From NCBI GenBank assembly GCA_944320885.1, contig CALUJE010000001.1, positions 1 through 64,000 on the forward strand: a stretch of 64,000 nt of DNA, in the 5' to 3' direction. Positions 15,863-26,041 of this stretch are shown here, piece after piece. The notes beneath the pieces are model-generated. The model had not been told where the DNA came from and did no database searches. It was given only the letters and a program-made list of their open reading frames with translations. The position numbers and the translations under genes were made by a program. Positions within the stretch are counted from its first letter, which is position 1. Every line of letters begins with the position of its first letter. Origin of the DNA: an uncultured Phocaeicola sp. (GTDB lineage Bacteria; Bacteroidota; Bacteroidia; Bacteroidales; Bacteroidaceae).

Positions 15863-17755
15863 TTATTCAAGATAAGTGTATCCGTAAAGTCCCGAACGGT
15901 AGTTTGAAAGGAACTCTTTTCCTTCTTCGAGTGAAATCTTTCCTTCCTTGACCGACTTGGTTACCCATGTTTCGAGCGTACGAACCAGTTTCTTCGGATT
16001 ATACTGCACGTAATCGAGTACTTCGGCCACCGTTTCACCGTCGATAAGCTGGTCGATAGAATATCCCTTGTCCGTCACACTGATATGTACGGCATTTGTG
16101 TCACCGAACAGATTGTGCATATCGCCCAGAATCTCCTGATAAGCTCCTACCAGGAATACGCCTATATAATAAGGTTCCTTACCTTTCAGCGAGTGAACGG
16201 GAAGATAGTTTGATATATTGCGGGTAGATATGAAGTTGGCTATCTTTCCGTCAGAATCGCAGGTAATGTCCTGCAACGTAGCCGAACGGTCGGGACGCTC
16301 ATCCAGACGCTGGATAGGCATGATAGGGAACAACTGGTCAATGGCCCACGAATCAGGCAGTGACTGGAAGAGCGAGAAATTACAGAAATACTTGTCGGCA
16401 AGCAGTTTGCTCAGCGAGCGCAACTCTTCGGGCGCATGCTTCAGACGCAAAGCCATCTGGTTGATTTCACGCGTAACCGACCAGTACAGACGTTCTATCT
16501 GCGCACGTGTCTTCAGGTCTACAATACCGTGGCTGAAGAGGTCGAGAGCCTCCTCACGTATCTGCTGGGCATCGTGCCAGGCCTCAAGCATGCGGCTCTG
16601 GTTCAGATTGTCCCATATCTCATAAAGTTCCTGTACCAGTTCATGGTCATCCGGACCTACTTCCCATTCGTCGTCCATCTCGGGCAGGCTTGCAGTTTCA
16701 AGCACTTCGAAAATGAGCACCGAGTGATGTGCCGTAAGCGAACGTCCGCTTTCGGTAATGATATTCGGATGAGGGATATTGTTCTTGTCGGCCACATCGA
16801 CAAAGGTAGAGATAGAGTCGTTCACATACTCCTGAATGGAATAGTTTACGCTGCTCTCGCTGTTTGCCGAACGGGTACCGTCATAGTCAACTCCCAGTCC
16901 GCCGCCTATATCCACGAATTCTACATTGAATCCCATGGCATGGAGTTGCACATAGAACTGTGAACCTTCACGCAAGGCAGTCTTTATATGGCGTATTTTG
17001 GTAATCTGGCTTCCAATGTGGAAATGAATCAGCTTCAGGCAGTCTTTCATTTCTTTCTGCTCCAGGAAATCAAGCGCTTCGAGCAGTTCGCTTGAAGTAA
17101 GTCCGAACTTGCTCACATCACCTCCACTCTCTTCCCATTTACCGCTTCCGGTAGATGCCAGCTTGATGCGGATACCTATGTTGGGGCGCACGTTCAACTG
17201 CTTGGCCAGTCTTGCAATCAGCTTCAGCTCATTGATTTTCTCTACGACCAGGAAGATGCGCTTACCCATTTTCTGTGCGAGCAGAGCCAGTTCAATGTAA
17301 CTTTCGTCCTTGTATCCGTTACAGATAATGAGAGAATCGCTGTCAGTATTCATGGCAATGACAGCATGCAGTTCGGGTTTCGAACCTGCCTCAAGCCCAA
17401 GATTGAACTTCTTTCCATGTCCGATAATTTCTTCAACTACCGGTCTCATCTGATTCACCTTAATGGGATAAATGATGAAGTTCTGAGCCTTGTAACCATA
17501 TTCTTCAGAAGCTATATGGAAACAGTTCGCAATCTTTTCAATCCGGTTATCCAGGATATCCGGGAAACGAACGAGTACGGGAGCCGACATGTCGCGTAAC
17601 TGCAGTTCGTTCATCAACTCCTTCAAGTCGACACCTACTCCATCCTTGCGGGGAGTAACCACCACATGTCCTTTCTCATTGATTCCAAAGTAAGAAGTTC
17701 CCCAACCTGTAATGTTGTAGAGTTCTTCAGAATCCTCAATACGCCATTTTCTCAT
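15863..17755 (-). CDS. speA: Biosynthetic arginine decarboxylase
   Basis: PLP enzyme that makes agmatine from arginine, the first step of the agmatine route to putrescine and spermidine. The 630-residue product is typical of SpeA. The PLP-Lys lies in YPIKVNQ (about 96-102), with HFHIGSQI (about 245) and the glycine-rich VDIGGGLGVDYDG (about 280) of the alanine-racemase-like barrel. The C-terminal beta domain carries the GAYQEILGDMHNLFGD motif (about 538). It follows aroK by 16 bp in the topA-aroK-speA operon and ends at a strong terminator. Confidence 0.96.
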   Translation of the reverse strand: MRKWRIEDSEELYNITGWGTSYFGINEKGHVVVTPRKDGVGVDLKELMNELQLRDMSAPVLVRFPDILDNRIEKIANCFHIASEEYGYKAQNFIIYPIKVNQMRPVVEEIIGHGKKFNLGLEAGSKPELHAVIAMNTDSDSLIICNGYKDESYIELALLAQKMGKRIFLVVEKINELKLIARLAKQLNVRPNIGIRIKLASTGSGKWEESGGDVSKFGLTSSELLEALDFLEQKEMKDCLKLIHFHIGSQITKIRHIKTALREGSQFYVQLHAMGFNVEFVDIGGGLGVDYDGTRSANSESSVNYSIQEYVNDSISTFVDVADKNNIPHPNIITESGRSLTAHHSVLIFEVLETASLPEMDDEWEVGPDDHELVQELYEIWDNLNQSRMLEAWHDAQQIREEALDLFSHGIVDLKTRAQIERLYWSVTREINQMALRLKHAPEELRSLSKLLADKYFCNFSLFQSLPDSWAIDQLFPIMPIQRLDERPDRSATLQDITCDSDGKIANFISTRNISNYLPVHSLKGKEPYYIGVFLVGAYQEILGDMHNLFGDTNAVHISVTDKGYSIDQLIDGETVAEVLDYVQYNPKKLVRTLETWVTKSVKEGKISLEEGKEFLSNYRSGLYGYTYLE

Positions 17756-17771
17756 TTCTTAAAATAAAGTG

Positions 17772-18299
17772 TTATAGGTTTAATAAATTACGTAATTGAA
17801 CTATCGTTTTCTGTATTTGCTTGTGAGTGTCAAGCAATTCTGTATTTAATATATAATTAGCTTTCTCATAAAAGGGTGCACGATGAGCCAGTGACTCAAC
17901 GATGTATGCCCGCATCTCCTCATCGGTTTTTCCGCTCAGCAGAGGTCTTTTCTGCTTTCCCATGTGAAGATGCTTAAACAAGACTTCGGGGGTAGTCTTC
18001 AGATATACGGTCTGTGCCTGACGGTTCATGTAGTCTATGTTGTCAAAGAAACAGGGAGTACCTCCTCCGGCAGCAATAACTACGTTCTCAAACTCGGCAA
18101 CCTCATGCAGCATGGCACGCTCCAGCTGACGGAAACCGTCTTCTCCCCGCTCGGCAAACAGCTGTGATACCGTGCGGCAAAAACGGTTCTCGATATACCA
18201 GTCGAGGTCGAAAAAGGGTAAGCCCAAGTCTTTTGACAAGGCTTTTCCCAACGTTGTCTTTCCAGACCCCATATAACCTATCAGTATGATACGCGTCAT
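17772..18299 (-). CDS. aroK: Shikimate kinase
   Basis: Phosphorylates shikimate at O3 in the chorismate pathway. 175 residues, P-loop GYMGSGKTTLG at 7-17, the DxD of substrate binding in FFDLDWYIE (about 32-40), and the glycine-rich AAGGGTPCF (about 77-85). An upstream ATG at 18383 is in frame but would lie inside topA. The ATG at 18299 follows the topA stop by one base, starts directly with the family's MTRIILIGYMGSG and is clearly the right one. Central gene of the topA-aroK-speA operon. Confidence 0.94.
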   Translation of the reverse strand: MTRIILIGYMGSGKTTLGKALSKDLGLPFFDLDWYIENRFCRTVSQLFAERGEDGFRQLERAMLHEVAEFENVVIAAGGGTPCFFDNIDYMNRQAQTVYLKTTPEVLFKHLHMGKQKRPLLSGKTDEEMRAYIVESLAHRAPFYEKANYILNTELLDTHKQIQKTIVQLRNLLNL

Positions 18300-18300
18300 T

Positions 18301-20649
18301 CTATTTCTTTTTGGCAGTTCTTTTACCTTTTCCTGAAGTAGCCTTTTCGTCCTGCTCTTTGATGATTTCCATACATTCGGCAAGCTGCATGTCTTTCGGA
18401 TCGACCTTCAATGTCTTCGGCAGACGATAGTTGCTGCCCTTATACGAAATATAAGGACCGTATCGGCCGTTCAGTATCTCCAGTTCCGGTTCTTCTTCGA
18501 AAGATTTGATGTGTTTCTGTGCTTCGGCTTCACGCTTGCTGATAATCAGTTTTACGGCGTCCTCAAATGTAATAGTCATCGGGTCTTCACCTTTAGGCAA
18601 AGAATAGAACTTGTTGTTATGACGTACATAAGGACCGAACTTTCCGGTACCGATAGTCACCATGCTGCCTTCAAACTCGCGAAGCGAACGCGGAAGCTTG
18701 AACAGCTCAAGTGCCTCTTCGAGCGTAATGGTTTCAATAGACTGCCCTTTGTTCATCTGCGCAAAGCGGGGTTTTTCCTCATCTTCGGCCTTTCCAATCT
18801 GCACTACCGGACCAAAACGTCCTATCTTTACAAATACGGGCTTTCCGCTGGCCGGGTCTGTTCCCAGCTCACGCTCTCCCACCTTATGCTCGGTCTTTAC
18901 GGCCAGTGTCTTTTCCACCATCGGCTCAAAATCCTCGTAGAACTTCTTGATGAGAGTAGTCCATTCAATGTCTCCTTCGGCCACTTCGTCAAACTCTTTC
19001 TCTACATTTGCCGTAAAGTTATAATCCATAATCTCCGGGAAATACTGCATCAGGAAGTCGTTGACCACCGTACCGGTATCCGTAGGCAAGAGTTTGCCCT
19101 TTTCGTTTCCGGTAAGCTCTGTCTTGACGGTAGACTTGATATTTCCACCTTCAAGCACCAGTGTCTTGTACTCACGCTCCACACCGCTCTTGTCTCCTTT
19201 CTCAACATATTCACGCTGCTGAATGGTAGATATGGTAGGTGCATACGTTGACGGACGGCCTATGCCCAGCTCCTCGAGCTTGCGCACGAGGCTGGCTTCG
19301 GTATATCTTGGCGGATGCTGTGTAAAACGCTCTTGTGCCACAATCTGTTTCCGTTCGAGCTGTTCACCCTTCTTCAACGGAGGCAACAGGCGGCTTTCAT
19401 CGTCTTTCGATTCGTTGTCGTCATCGTTCGACTCTTTGTATACACGCAAGAATCCGTCGAAGGTTATCACTTCACCCGTAGCAACAAACATCTCGCTTGC
19501 ACCGCTGACTGAAATGTTGACCGTAGTCTTTTCCAGTTCGGCGTCGGCCATCTGCGACGCAATGGTACGTTTCCAAATCAGGTCATAAAGACGTTTCTCC
19601 TGCTGGGTTCCCTCAATGCTCTGCTGATCCATGTATGTCGGACGGATGGCCTCATGCGCTTCCTGAGCTCCCTTGCTCTTGGTAGCAAACTGACGGGTCT
19701 GTACATACTTCTCTCCCATCATCTGCAATACGGCTTCACGACTGGTATGAATGGCCAAGTCTGACAAGTGAACAGAATCGGTACGCATGTAAGTAATGAA
19801 TCCCGACTCATACAGCTTCTGAGCCAGCATCATGGTCTGTGCCACGGTAAATCCAAGCTTACGGGCAGCTTCCTGCTGCAAGGTAGACGTGGTAAATGGC
19901 GCAGCCGGCGATTTCTTTATCGGTCGGGTGGCTATATCTTCTATTTTAAATCCGGCAGTCTTGCACTTCTCAAGAAAGGCATTAGCCTCAGCTTCAGTCT
20001 TGAAACGTGTATTCAGCTCGGCACGAATCTCCGTAGCCTTGCCATCGGTATCCGGTCCGGTAAAGACAGCGGTCACTCTGTACGAGGCTTCGCTCTTGAA
20101 CGCCTGAATTTCACGTTCACGCTCTACGATAAGACGTACGGCAACAGACTGCACACGTCCGGCAGAAAGGGCAGGCTTCACCTTGCGCCACAAAACGGGC
20201 GAAAGCTTGAAACCCACAATACGGTCGAGTACACGGCGGGCCTGCTGTGCGTTGACCAGATTAATATCTATATCGCGCGGATTCTCAATAGCCTTGAGAA
20301 TTGCGGTCTTGGTGATTTCATGAAAAACAATTCGCTTGGTATTCTCCGGTTTCAATCCCAGCACTTCATAGAGATGCCATGAGATAGCTTCTCCCTCGCG
20401 GTCCTCATCGGATGCGAGCCATACGGTTTCGGCTTCCTTTGCTTCCTGTTTCAGCTCACTTACCAACTTCTTCTTCTCCGAAGGAATTTCATAATCAGGC
20501 TTGAATGTCTTTGTATCAATACTGAATTCTTTCTTCTTCAGGTCACGGATATGTCCGTAGCTGGAGAGCACCTTATAGTCTTTTCCTAAAAATTTCTCTA
20601 TCGTCTTTGCCTTTGCCGGAGACTCTACAATTACCAGATTCTTTTGCAT
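18301..20649 (-). CDS. topA: DNA topoisomerase I
   Basis: Type IA topoisomerase that relaxes negative supercoils. The 782-residue protein has an N-terminal Toprim domain (VESPAKAKTIEKFLG, then DEDREGEAISWHL near 80) and the active-site Tyr in FITYMRTDS (about 287). The C-terminus carries several Topo_C-type repeats of the form GRFGPVVQ / GKFGPYVRH / GRYGPYIS (about 610, 690 and 745). No Cys4 zinc fingers are present, as in other Bacteroidetes TopA, and it ends in a Lys-rich tail. It leads the operon with aroK and speA. The -7 box TACTTTTG lies at 20681-20688 (- strand), directly after the terminator of the preceding barrel gene. Confidence 0.97.
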   Translation of the reverse strand: MQKNLVIVESPAKAKTIEKFLGKDYKVLSSYGHIRDLKKKEFSIDTKTFKPDYEIPSEKKKLVSELKQEAKEAETVWLASDEDREGEAISWHLYEVLGLKPENTKRIVFHEITKTAILKAIENPRDIDINLVNAQQARRVLDRIVGFKLSPVLWRKVKPALSAGRVQSVAVRLIVEREREIQAFKSEASYRVTAVFTGPDTDGKATEIRAELNTRFKTEAEANAFLEKCKTAGFKIEDIATRPIKKSPAAPFTTSTLQQEAARKLGFTVAQTMMLAQKLYESGFITYMRTDSVHLSDLAIHTSREAVLQMMGEKYVQTRQFATKSKGAQEAHEAIRPTYMDQQSIEGTQQEKRLYDLIWKRTIASQMADAELEKTTVNISVSGASEMFVATGEVITFDGFLRVYKESNDDDNESKDDESRLLPPLKKGEQLERKQIVAQERFTQHPPRYTEASLVRKLEELGIGRPSTYAPTISTIQQREYVEKGDKSGVEREYKTLVLEGGNIKSTVKTELTGNEKGKLLPTDTGTVVNDFLMQYFPEIMDYNFTANVEKEFDEVAEGDIEWTTLIKKFYEDFEPMVEKTLAVKTEHKVGERELGTDPASGKPVFVKIGRFGPVVQIGKAEDEEKPRFAQMNKGQSIETITLEEALELFKLPRSLREFEGSMVTIGTGKFGPYVRHNNKFYSLPKGEDPMTITFEDAVKLIISKREAEAQKHIKSFEEEPELEILNGRYGPYISYKGSNYRLPKTLKVDPKDMQLAECMEIIKEQDEKATSGKGKRTAKKK

Positions 20650-20680
20650 GTGTATGAATTAAGCTGTTCAAATATGGGGG

Positions 20681-20688
20681 CAAAAGTA
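20681..20688 (-). promoter_or_regulatory. -7 promoter box for topA
   Basis: TACTTTTG on the - strand matches TAnnTTTG. It immediately follows the T-run of the upstream terminator, so terminator and promoter are fused back to back. Confidence 0.55.
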
Positions 20689-20690
20689 GA

Positions 20691-20737
20691 AAAAAAGTAG
20701 ATTTATACCATATAATAAGGTACAAATCTACTTTTTT
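20691..20737 (-). terminator. Terminator of the Nudix-TPR-barrel operon
   Basis: Perfect 14-bp arms AAAAAAGTAGATTT and AAATCTACTTTTTT, with extra pairing (ACC/GGT) closer to the loop, 25 bp after the barrel stop codon. The A and T tracts on both sides allow use in both directions. Confidence 0.8.
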
Positions 20738-20761
20738 CTATCAATTCTGTTTCATTTTTGT

Positions 20762-22402
20762 TTAGAAACGGAAGGAAGCACCTGCCATTACGTGAATTTT
20801 CTGTGCCGGGTAACCGTAATAATACTGATAGTCGGCATTGGTCAGATTGGCAGCCTTTACCCACAGTGAGAAGAAGTCAAGGAAGCGGTAATCTACTCCG
20901 GCATAGAGATTCGATACGGCATCCATCTCTCCCTTACTGTATGAACGATGCTGATAGCCCAGATTAACGGTAAGACGAGAAACGGGATGAAGATTCATAT
21001 CCAGTTTCAAATCGAGCGCGGGCTTGTTATAAAGCAGAGGTTCCAGATTGTCATCGGTCGACCATCCGCGATAGACAGCATCGAGCGAAACATCGAGCAG
21101 GTCTTTGTACTGGTAAGATGCGGCAGCACCTACCTTGATATTGTTTCCTTTTCCCTGCAAGAACGAATAAGGCAACGGCTCCGCATCGCCGGTAACGAAC
21201 GGGAAGAATCCTATTTCGTTGTTACGGAGTTCATAACCCAGGAACACGTTCAGCCAGAAGTTATCGGCTACATTGGCTTTCAATCCGGCCAATGCATCGA
21301 GCTGCACATGCGTATTTTCCATCTGGTCATAACCGGCATATCCGCCCCAGTAAGGAGTCATGGAGTTGAAACGGTAGAAATCGTTCAAAAGAGTTCCACC
21401 GGTAGCCTGTACGTAGAACAGATAACGGTCGGCCACAGGAAATTCGGCTGTCACGTCGGGAGCTATCTTCACTCCGCTCTCGTAACCGGTATTGATATCT
21501 ACCTTCACACCCAGATGCAGACGCATGTAATCGGTAAGATATTCATAATACGGCGTAAATCCTATAAAGCCGTTTCCTTCAAGACCTTCATAAGAATAAG
21601 ACGCATTCTCGATATCGAGTGCCAGACCGAAACGGTTGTCCTGTCCGTATGAGAGATTTCCTTTCAGGCGGAGATTGGTTTCGGAATTGCTTTCGTCAGC
21701 CCCGTAAAGATAGCCGCGGCCGAAATAACGGATACCGGCCTCAACGGCATACTGCCATTTCTGTTTGCCTACCGAACGGAAAGCTGCTTCCAGACCTCCC
21801 ATCATATTGGTCTGCTTGTCGGTTGCTGCATAAATGGGTAAATAATTGAAAGCCTGCGTTCCGAAGTTTCCATTCACGGTAAGTTCAGACGCGGTGAACT
21901 TATGCGCATAGTCGGCCGCAAAGCGTGACTGATAGAAACGGGATTTCCAGCCTTCGCTATTGTCGGGCTCAAAGTTGAATCCGTCGAAGGCTGCATTGAT
22001 GTTCAGCTTGTCGGCAGCAGACATATCGAACAGATAATTCAGTTCTCCCGTCACATTGCCGTTATTGCCGTAACCCAGATTCAGGAAACTGCGCGGCGCA
22101 TTCTTCTGTACCGGCTGAGGTCCGTAAGCCGGCATGGCACCGTAGACAAACGAGCCTAAAGGACGCGGTGTAGCGGCATATTCAATCTGTTTCTTGGTTG
22201 CCTTAGGCTCTTCCACATCGGGCAGCAGATTAATCTTGTCGGCATCCATAATCTGCGGATTATACTGGTTTTCCACCACTACCGTACGGTTCAGTGTGGT
22301 ATCGTTTTTATGGTTCTGTGCCTGCAGGCCGGTAGCGCATAACCACACAGCCACCGGCAGCACACTCATTCGGGTGATATTCTTTTTCATATACTGTATC
22401 AT
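20762..22402 (-). CDS. Outer-membrane beta-barrel protein
   Basis: A 546-residue (or 542, if the second Met is used) exported protein. A signal peptide ending near LQAQ is followed by an N-terminal segment with VVVENQYNPQIMDADKINLLPDV. Many alternating aromatic strands of porin type follow (for example SFLNLGYGNNGNVTGELNYLF), and it ends in the outer-membrane C-terminal signature ...GASFRF. There is no plug domain or TonB box, so it is not a full TonB-dependent receptor. The ATG at 22402 overlaps the TPR gene stop (ATGA), so the two are coupled. Its substrate is unknown; a complex with the TPR protein is inferred. Confidence 0.8.
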   Translation of the reverse strand: MIQYMKKNITRMSVLPVAVWLCATGLQAQNHKNDTTLNRTVVVENQYNPQIMDADKINLLPDVEEPKATKKQIEYAATPRPLGSFVYGAMPAYGPQPVQKNAPRSFLNLGYGNNGNVTGELNYLFDMSAADKLNINAAFDGFNFEPDNSEGWKSRFYQSRFAADYAHKFTASELTVNGNFGTQAFNYLPIYAATDKQTNMMGGLEAAFRSVGKQKWQYAVEAGIRYFGRGYLYGADESNSETNLRLKGNLSYGQDNRFGLALDIENASYSYEGLEGNGFIGFTPYYEYLTDYMRLHLGVKVDINTGYESGVKIAPDVTAEFPVADRYLFYVQATGGTLLNDFYRFNSMTPYWGGYAGYDQMENTHVQLDALAGLKANVADNFWLNVFLGYELRNNEIGFFPFVTGDAEPLPYSFLQGKGNNIKVGAAASYQYKDLLDVSLDAVYRGWSTDDNLEPLLYNKPALDLKLDMNLHPVSRLTVNLGYQHRSYSKGEMDAVSNLYAGVDYRFLDFFSLWVKAANLTNADYQYYYGYPAQKIHVMAGASFRF

Positions 22403-25400
22403 TTCAAAGTCTCTAATCTTGATTCAATCATTGACGCAATGTCATCGTCGGCCTGATAGTTCTGCTTCAGTGAGAGCAGATACTGACGGGCCTCGAGCGT
22501 GCGTCCCAGTTTGGCATATACATCCGAAAGAAGCACGAAGCTGCGTGCCAGCCAATAAGCGTGCGGCGTACTTACATCAATGTAGTTAAGCAGTTCCTTT
22601 TCGGCAGCTTCGGTGTTTCCTGAATCAAAATAATACTGTGCCAGGCGGTATTTGGCTTCGGCACCATATACGTTGCGTGTGTCCTGACTCAATACCTGCA
22701 GGTCCTTGACTGCCTGCGAGGGCGATACGTTCAAGGCAATCTTTGCGCGGTAATAGCGTGCCTCGTTGGCCAACTCGGGGTTCAGCTTGCTGTCGGCCAG
22801 CATTTCGTTGGCTATGAGCACCACCTCTTCCTGGTTGTTGGTGAGGTAAGCACATCGCAAGATTCCGGTCTGTGCCATCTGTCGGCGTTCTGTCGAAGCC
22901 GTTTTCTCTTTCAGCATCTTGAAGAGTGCAAGTGCCTTGCTGTATTCCTTGGCCTCAAATGCCATTTCCGAACTCATGACCATAGCCTCTTCCGAATATT
23001 CGTTGTTCGGATACTCTATTACCTTGTCAAGATGCTGGCGTGCCGTAGTATAATCTTTCTGGTTGTAGGCAATCAGTCCCAGATAATAATGCGCATTCAG
23101 TGCGAAGGCTCCCTGCGGGAACTGTTGCAGATAGCGTGCAAAGCTGGTCTTGGCTCCGGCCAGGTCATTGCGCATGTAAACCTTCTCGGCTGCGACATAT
23201 GTCAGAGAGTCGCGCTCTCCGCTGTCGAACGAGATACCTCCCTTGATAGTAGAAGCATACTGTGCATACTCATCCACACGGTTCATGTCAATGTAAACCG
23301 AACGCAAGTCACGCTGAGCCTGATGCGCCTCCTCACTTCCCGGATAATTCTCGATAACCCGCTTATAGGCCTTAATGGCTTCATTATAGTTGTCGCCCTG
23401 ATAGTATAACAGACCGATTTCTCCGGCAGCCTTGCGCGCCACGTTGCTCTGCGGATACTTGTTCACCAGTTCGCTGAACGAAGCGATGGCCTGCGCATTG
23501 TTCTGCATCTCCACATAAGCACGTCCGCGTTCGTAAAGCGCCTCATCTACATACTGCGATTCGGGATAAGTTGCAATGAGCTTGTTCAAATCGGCCACCT
23601 TTCCGGCATAGTCTTTTTGCAATCCCTTGACAAATCCTTGCTGATAAAGGGCATATTCGGCCGAAGAAGCGTCGAGCGACGAAGCTTTAGCATAACAGGT
23701 TTGTGCCGAAGCAAACTGACGGTTATGGAAACGGCAGTCGCCCAGACGGTTGTAGGCGTCGGCAAGCATCTGTCTGTTCGAAGCCGACTGTGAGGAGCTT
23801 ACAAAACGTTCAAACCATGTTCCGGCCGAAGCATACTGTTTCTGCTTGAAATACGAATAGGCCAGATTATACATGGCCAGTCCGTAAGTACCGTCGTTAC
23901 GCACCTGCGTCTGTGAAAGGTAGCTGGTATAGTCGTTTCCTGCCTGTTTGTAATATCCCAGACGATAGTTCGACTCTCCGCGCCAGTAGCAGGCATCTGC
24001 CTTGGTCTGAAGATTGTATCCGCCCAACTGAATGGACTGGTTCAGGTAGTCGATTGCCTTGTTGAAGTCAGCATTGGCAAAGGCCTGTGTTCCCAGACGG
24101 AACAGAATCTTCTGCTTGGCCTCGAGGATGCGCGGTCCCGGCTGACTGATTTTGGAAATGGAGCGGAGAGCCGCTTCATAGCTGCGGGTATTCATGTAAA
24201 CCTCAATGAGGTAATCGTTCACTTTCTCGCTGTAGGTTGAGTGTGGGAACTCGTTCAGGAAACGTTCAAATACGGTTACCGACTCGGCAAAGGGCGAATA
24301 AGAGGTTTCGTGAATGCAAAGCGCGTAATTGTAAAGAGCCTCTTCCTTTACGGCCTTGTCGAAGTCCATGGTCGAAGCCTGCTCGAATGCCATTTGTGCC
24401 TGACGCTTGTCTGAAAGCTTCAGGAAGGCCAGACCCATGTGCAGATAGGCGTTCTGCGCCAATGCGTCGCACTGTACGGTGACACGGCCAAGTGTTTCAC
24501 CGGCACGCATCCATGCCTGTGCACGGAAATAACAGAAGCCCAACTGATAAAGTGCGTTGCGTTCGGGATTGGCGGTACCATTGACGTATGTTTCCAGAGC
24601 AGTCTGTGCCTTATCAAACTGCCACTTTCCGTAATAGGCTCCACCTAGAATACGTTGCATTTCGAGTGCATGACTGCCATTGTTATTGGTTCTGAGGTAC
24701 TCCGATGCCTTTCTCAAAGCCAGGTCATACTCTCCCTGTATGAGGTAGATATCGGCTGCATAAACACCGGCCTCTTCACCATATTTCCGGTCGCCTTCCA
24801 GACTTACAAACAACGGAAGCGCCTGTGTGTAACGCTTCTGCGCGTAGTCTATGTAAGCCTTGTAGAAAGTCACATCACTCCGGTATTTGGGTGTACAGGC
24901 CTCTACCACACTCAGCAGGGCATATGCCTCATCCATGTTTCCGATATTGATGTATGCCATGGCCAGATGCAGTGTCATCTCGTCACGCTCCTCGTTGCCC
25001 AGCAAATCAAGGTCGCAGAGCCGGAAGCGGCTGATGGCATTCTTATAATCGTTCTGATAGAAATAAGCGTTTGCAATGAGTGCGTTTACCCGGTTCTTGT
25101 AAGGCGAGTCAGTATGCTCTTCAAGGTAAGCTTCGAGCACCTCTATGCGGTTCTGCTCTTTCAGTTCATAAGCCGCACAGGCCAGCATGTAATCCGTTTC
25201 ACATTCCATCAGATAAGAATGATGTCCTGTTTTCAGATAATCGGATAAAGCACGCAAAGCAGCGGGATAGTCTTTTTTGATAAACAGCTGCTTGCCTTCT
25301 TCAAACAACTTTTCGGGGGCAGTAACGGGCACATGCCGTTGTGCCATTCCGGCTACGGGCATGGCGCCCAGCAAAGTCATCAGAATGGTTTGTCGTAGTT

Positions 25401-25404
25401 TCAT
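22399..25404 (-). CDS. Large tetratricopeptide-repeat protein
   Basis: A 1001-residue exported protein with an N-terminal signal peptide (MKLRQTILMTLLGAMPVAGMA) and about 20 TPR-like helix pairs across the rest of the length. They are recognisable by recurrent Y-x-N/D-A-I/L-x-x-Y/F and A-x-Y-x-L-A patterns, for instance YLNQSIQLGGYNLQTKADAC and YNEAIKAYKRVIENYPGSEE. It has no enzymatic motif and is probably a periplasmic scaffold. It begins 2 bp after the Nudix stop and ends overlapping the barrel gene, so the three form one operon. The last pair resembles TPR/OMP couples used in Bacteroidetes envelope transport or secretion, but a specific function cannot be given. Confidence 0.85.
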   Translation of the reverse strand: MKLRQTILMTLLGAMPVAGMAQRHVPVTAPEKLFEEGKQLFIKKDYPAALRALSDYLKTGHHSYLMECETDYMLACAAYELKEQNRIEVLEAYLEEHTDSPYKNRVNALIANAYFYQNDYKNAISRFRLCDLDLLGNEERDEMTLHLAMAYINIGNMDEAYALLSVVEACTPKYRSDVTFYKAYIDYAQKRYTQALPLFVSLEGDRKYGEEAGVYAADIYLIQGEYDLALRKASEYLRTNNNGSHALEMQRILGGAYYGKWQFDKAQTALETYVNGTANPERNALYQLGFCYFRAQAWMRAGETLGRVTVQCDALAQNAYLHMGLAFLKLSDKRQAQMAFEQASTMDFDKAVKEEALYNYALCIHETSYSPFAESVTVFERFLNEFPHSTYSEKVNDYLIEVYMNTRSYEAALRSISKISQPGPRILEAKQKILFRLGTQAFANADFNKAIDYLNQSIQLGGYNLQTKADACYWRGESNYRLGYYKQAGNDYTSYLSQTQVRNDGTYGLAMYNLAYSYFKQKQYASAGTWFERFVSSSQSASNRQMLADAYNRLGDCRFHNRQFASAQTCYAKASSLDASSAEYALYQQGFVKGLQKDYAGKVADLNKLIATYPESQYVDEALYERGRAYVEMQNNAQAIASFSELVNKYPQSNVARKAAGEIGLLYYQGDNYNEAIKAYKRVIENYPGSEEAHQAQRDLRSVYIDMNRVDEYAQYASTIKGGISFDSGERDSLTYVAAEKVYMRNDLAGAKTSFARYLQQFPQGAFALNAHYYLGLIAYNQKDYTTARQHLDKVIEYPNNEYSEEAMVMSSEMAFEAKEYSKALALFKMLKEKTASTERRQMAQTGILRCAYLTNNQEEVVLIANEMLADSKLNPELANEARYYRAKIALNVSPSQAVKDLQVLSQDTRNVYGAEAKYRLAQYYFDSGNTEAAEKELLNYIDVSTPHAYWLARSFVLLSDVYAKLGRTLEARQYLLSLKQNYQADDDIASMIESRLETLK

Positions 25405-25406
25405 AA

Positions 25407-25937
25407 TTATTCGGGTTTATTTGTTTCTTCTAAAAATCGGGTTATGCCTTGACGGATTGACATGAGTCCGAACTCTTCGGGCTTGATTTCGCTAAGGGGC
25501 ATCCAGAACGAGTCGGCTACGTCGTCCTGCGCGGCAATGTGCGAACAGTCGGCCACCGTGCAGCGGAAAAACATGTCGAGCGTATGCACCATGAATCCGG
25601 AATACTCATACAGATTGGGTATGGAGAAAAGATATTCCGCCCTGAGCGTTTCCAGCCCTGTTTCCTCACGCACTTCGCGTGCCACTCCCTCTTCGCCGGT
25701 CTCATACATATCGATGAATCCTCCGGGCAGATCGAGCGTTCCCTTTGCAGGATTCTTTCCGCGCCTGCATACCAGCAGTTCGTTTTTCGGATTCATGATA
25801 AGCGCCACCGTAGCCGAACTGGGATTGAAATAATAGGTGAATCCGCAGTCGGTGCAATGCTTTGATTTGGCATTATGTTCCTCGAAATGCGGCGAACCGC
25901 AAACGGGACAATATTTGAATTTATCTAACGGGTGCAT
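25407..25937 (-). CDS. Nudix hydrolase with N-terminal zinc ribbon
   Basis: A 176-residue cytoplasmic hydrolase. The N-terminal zinc ribbon is CPVCGSPHF...CTDCGF (about 9-34). The Nudix box follows in a shape close to GX5EX7REUXEEXGU: GGFIDMYETGEEGVAREVRE then ETGL (about 71-94). The zinc ribbon plus Nudix order recalls NADH pyrophosphatase NudC-like proteins, but the protein is shorter and the NudC SQPWPFPxS motif is absent, so the substrate is undefined. It is the first gene of the operon with the TPR and barrel genes. A -7 box TATCTTTG lies at 25961-25968 on the - strand. Confidence 0.9.
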   Translation of the reverse strand: MHPLDKFKYCPVCGSPHFEEHNAKSKHCTDCGFTYYFNPSSATVALIMNPKNELLVCRRGKNPAKGTLDLPGGFIDMYETGEEGVAREVREETGLETLRAEYLFSIPNLYEYSGFMVHTLDMFFRCTVADCSHIAAQDDVADSFWMPLSEIKPEEFGLMSIRQGITRFLEETNKPE

Positions 25938-25960
25938 TTTACCAAAGTTAAGTTAATGCA

Positions 25961-25968
25961 CAAAGATA
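25961..25968 (-). promoter_or_regulatory. -7 promoter box for the Nudix-TPR-barrel operon
   Basis: TATCTTTG on the - strand, 23 bp before the Nudix ATG. Confidence 0.6.
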
Positions 25969-26041
25969 CTATTTTTTAAGCGTTTATAGGATACCGGACT
26001 GCTTTTTGATGGGATTTTATTTATTTTAATTCCCCTGTCTG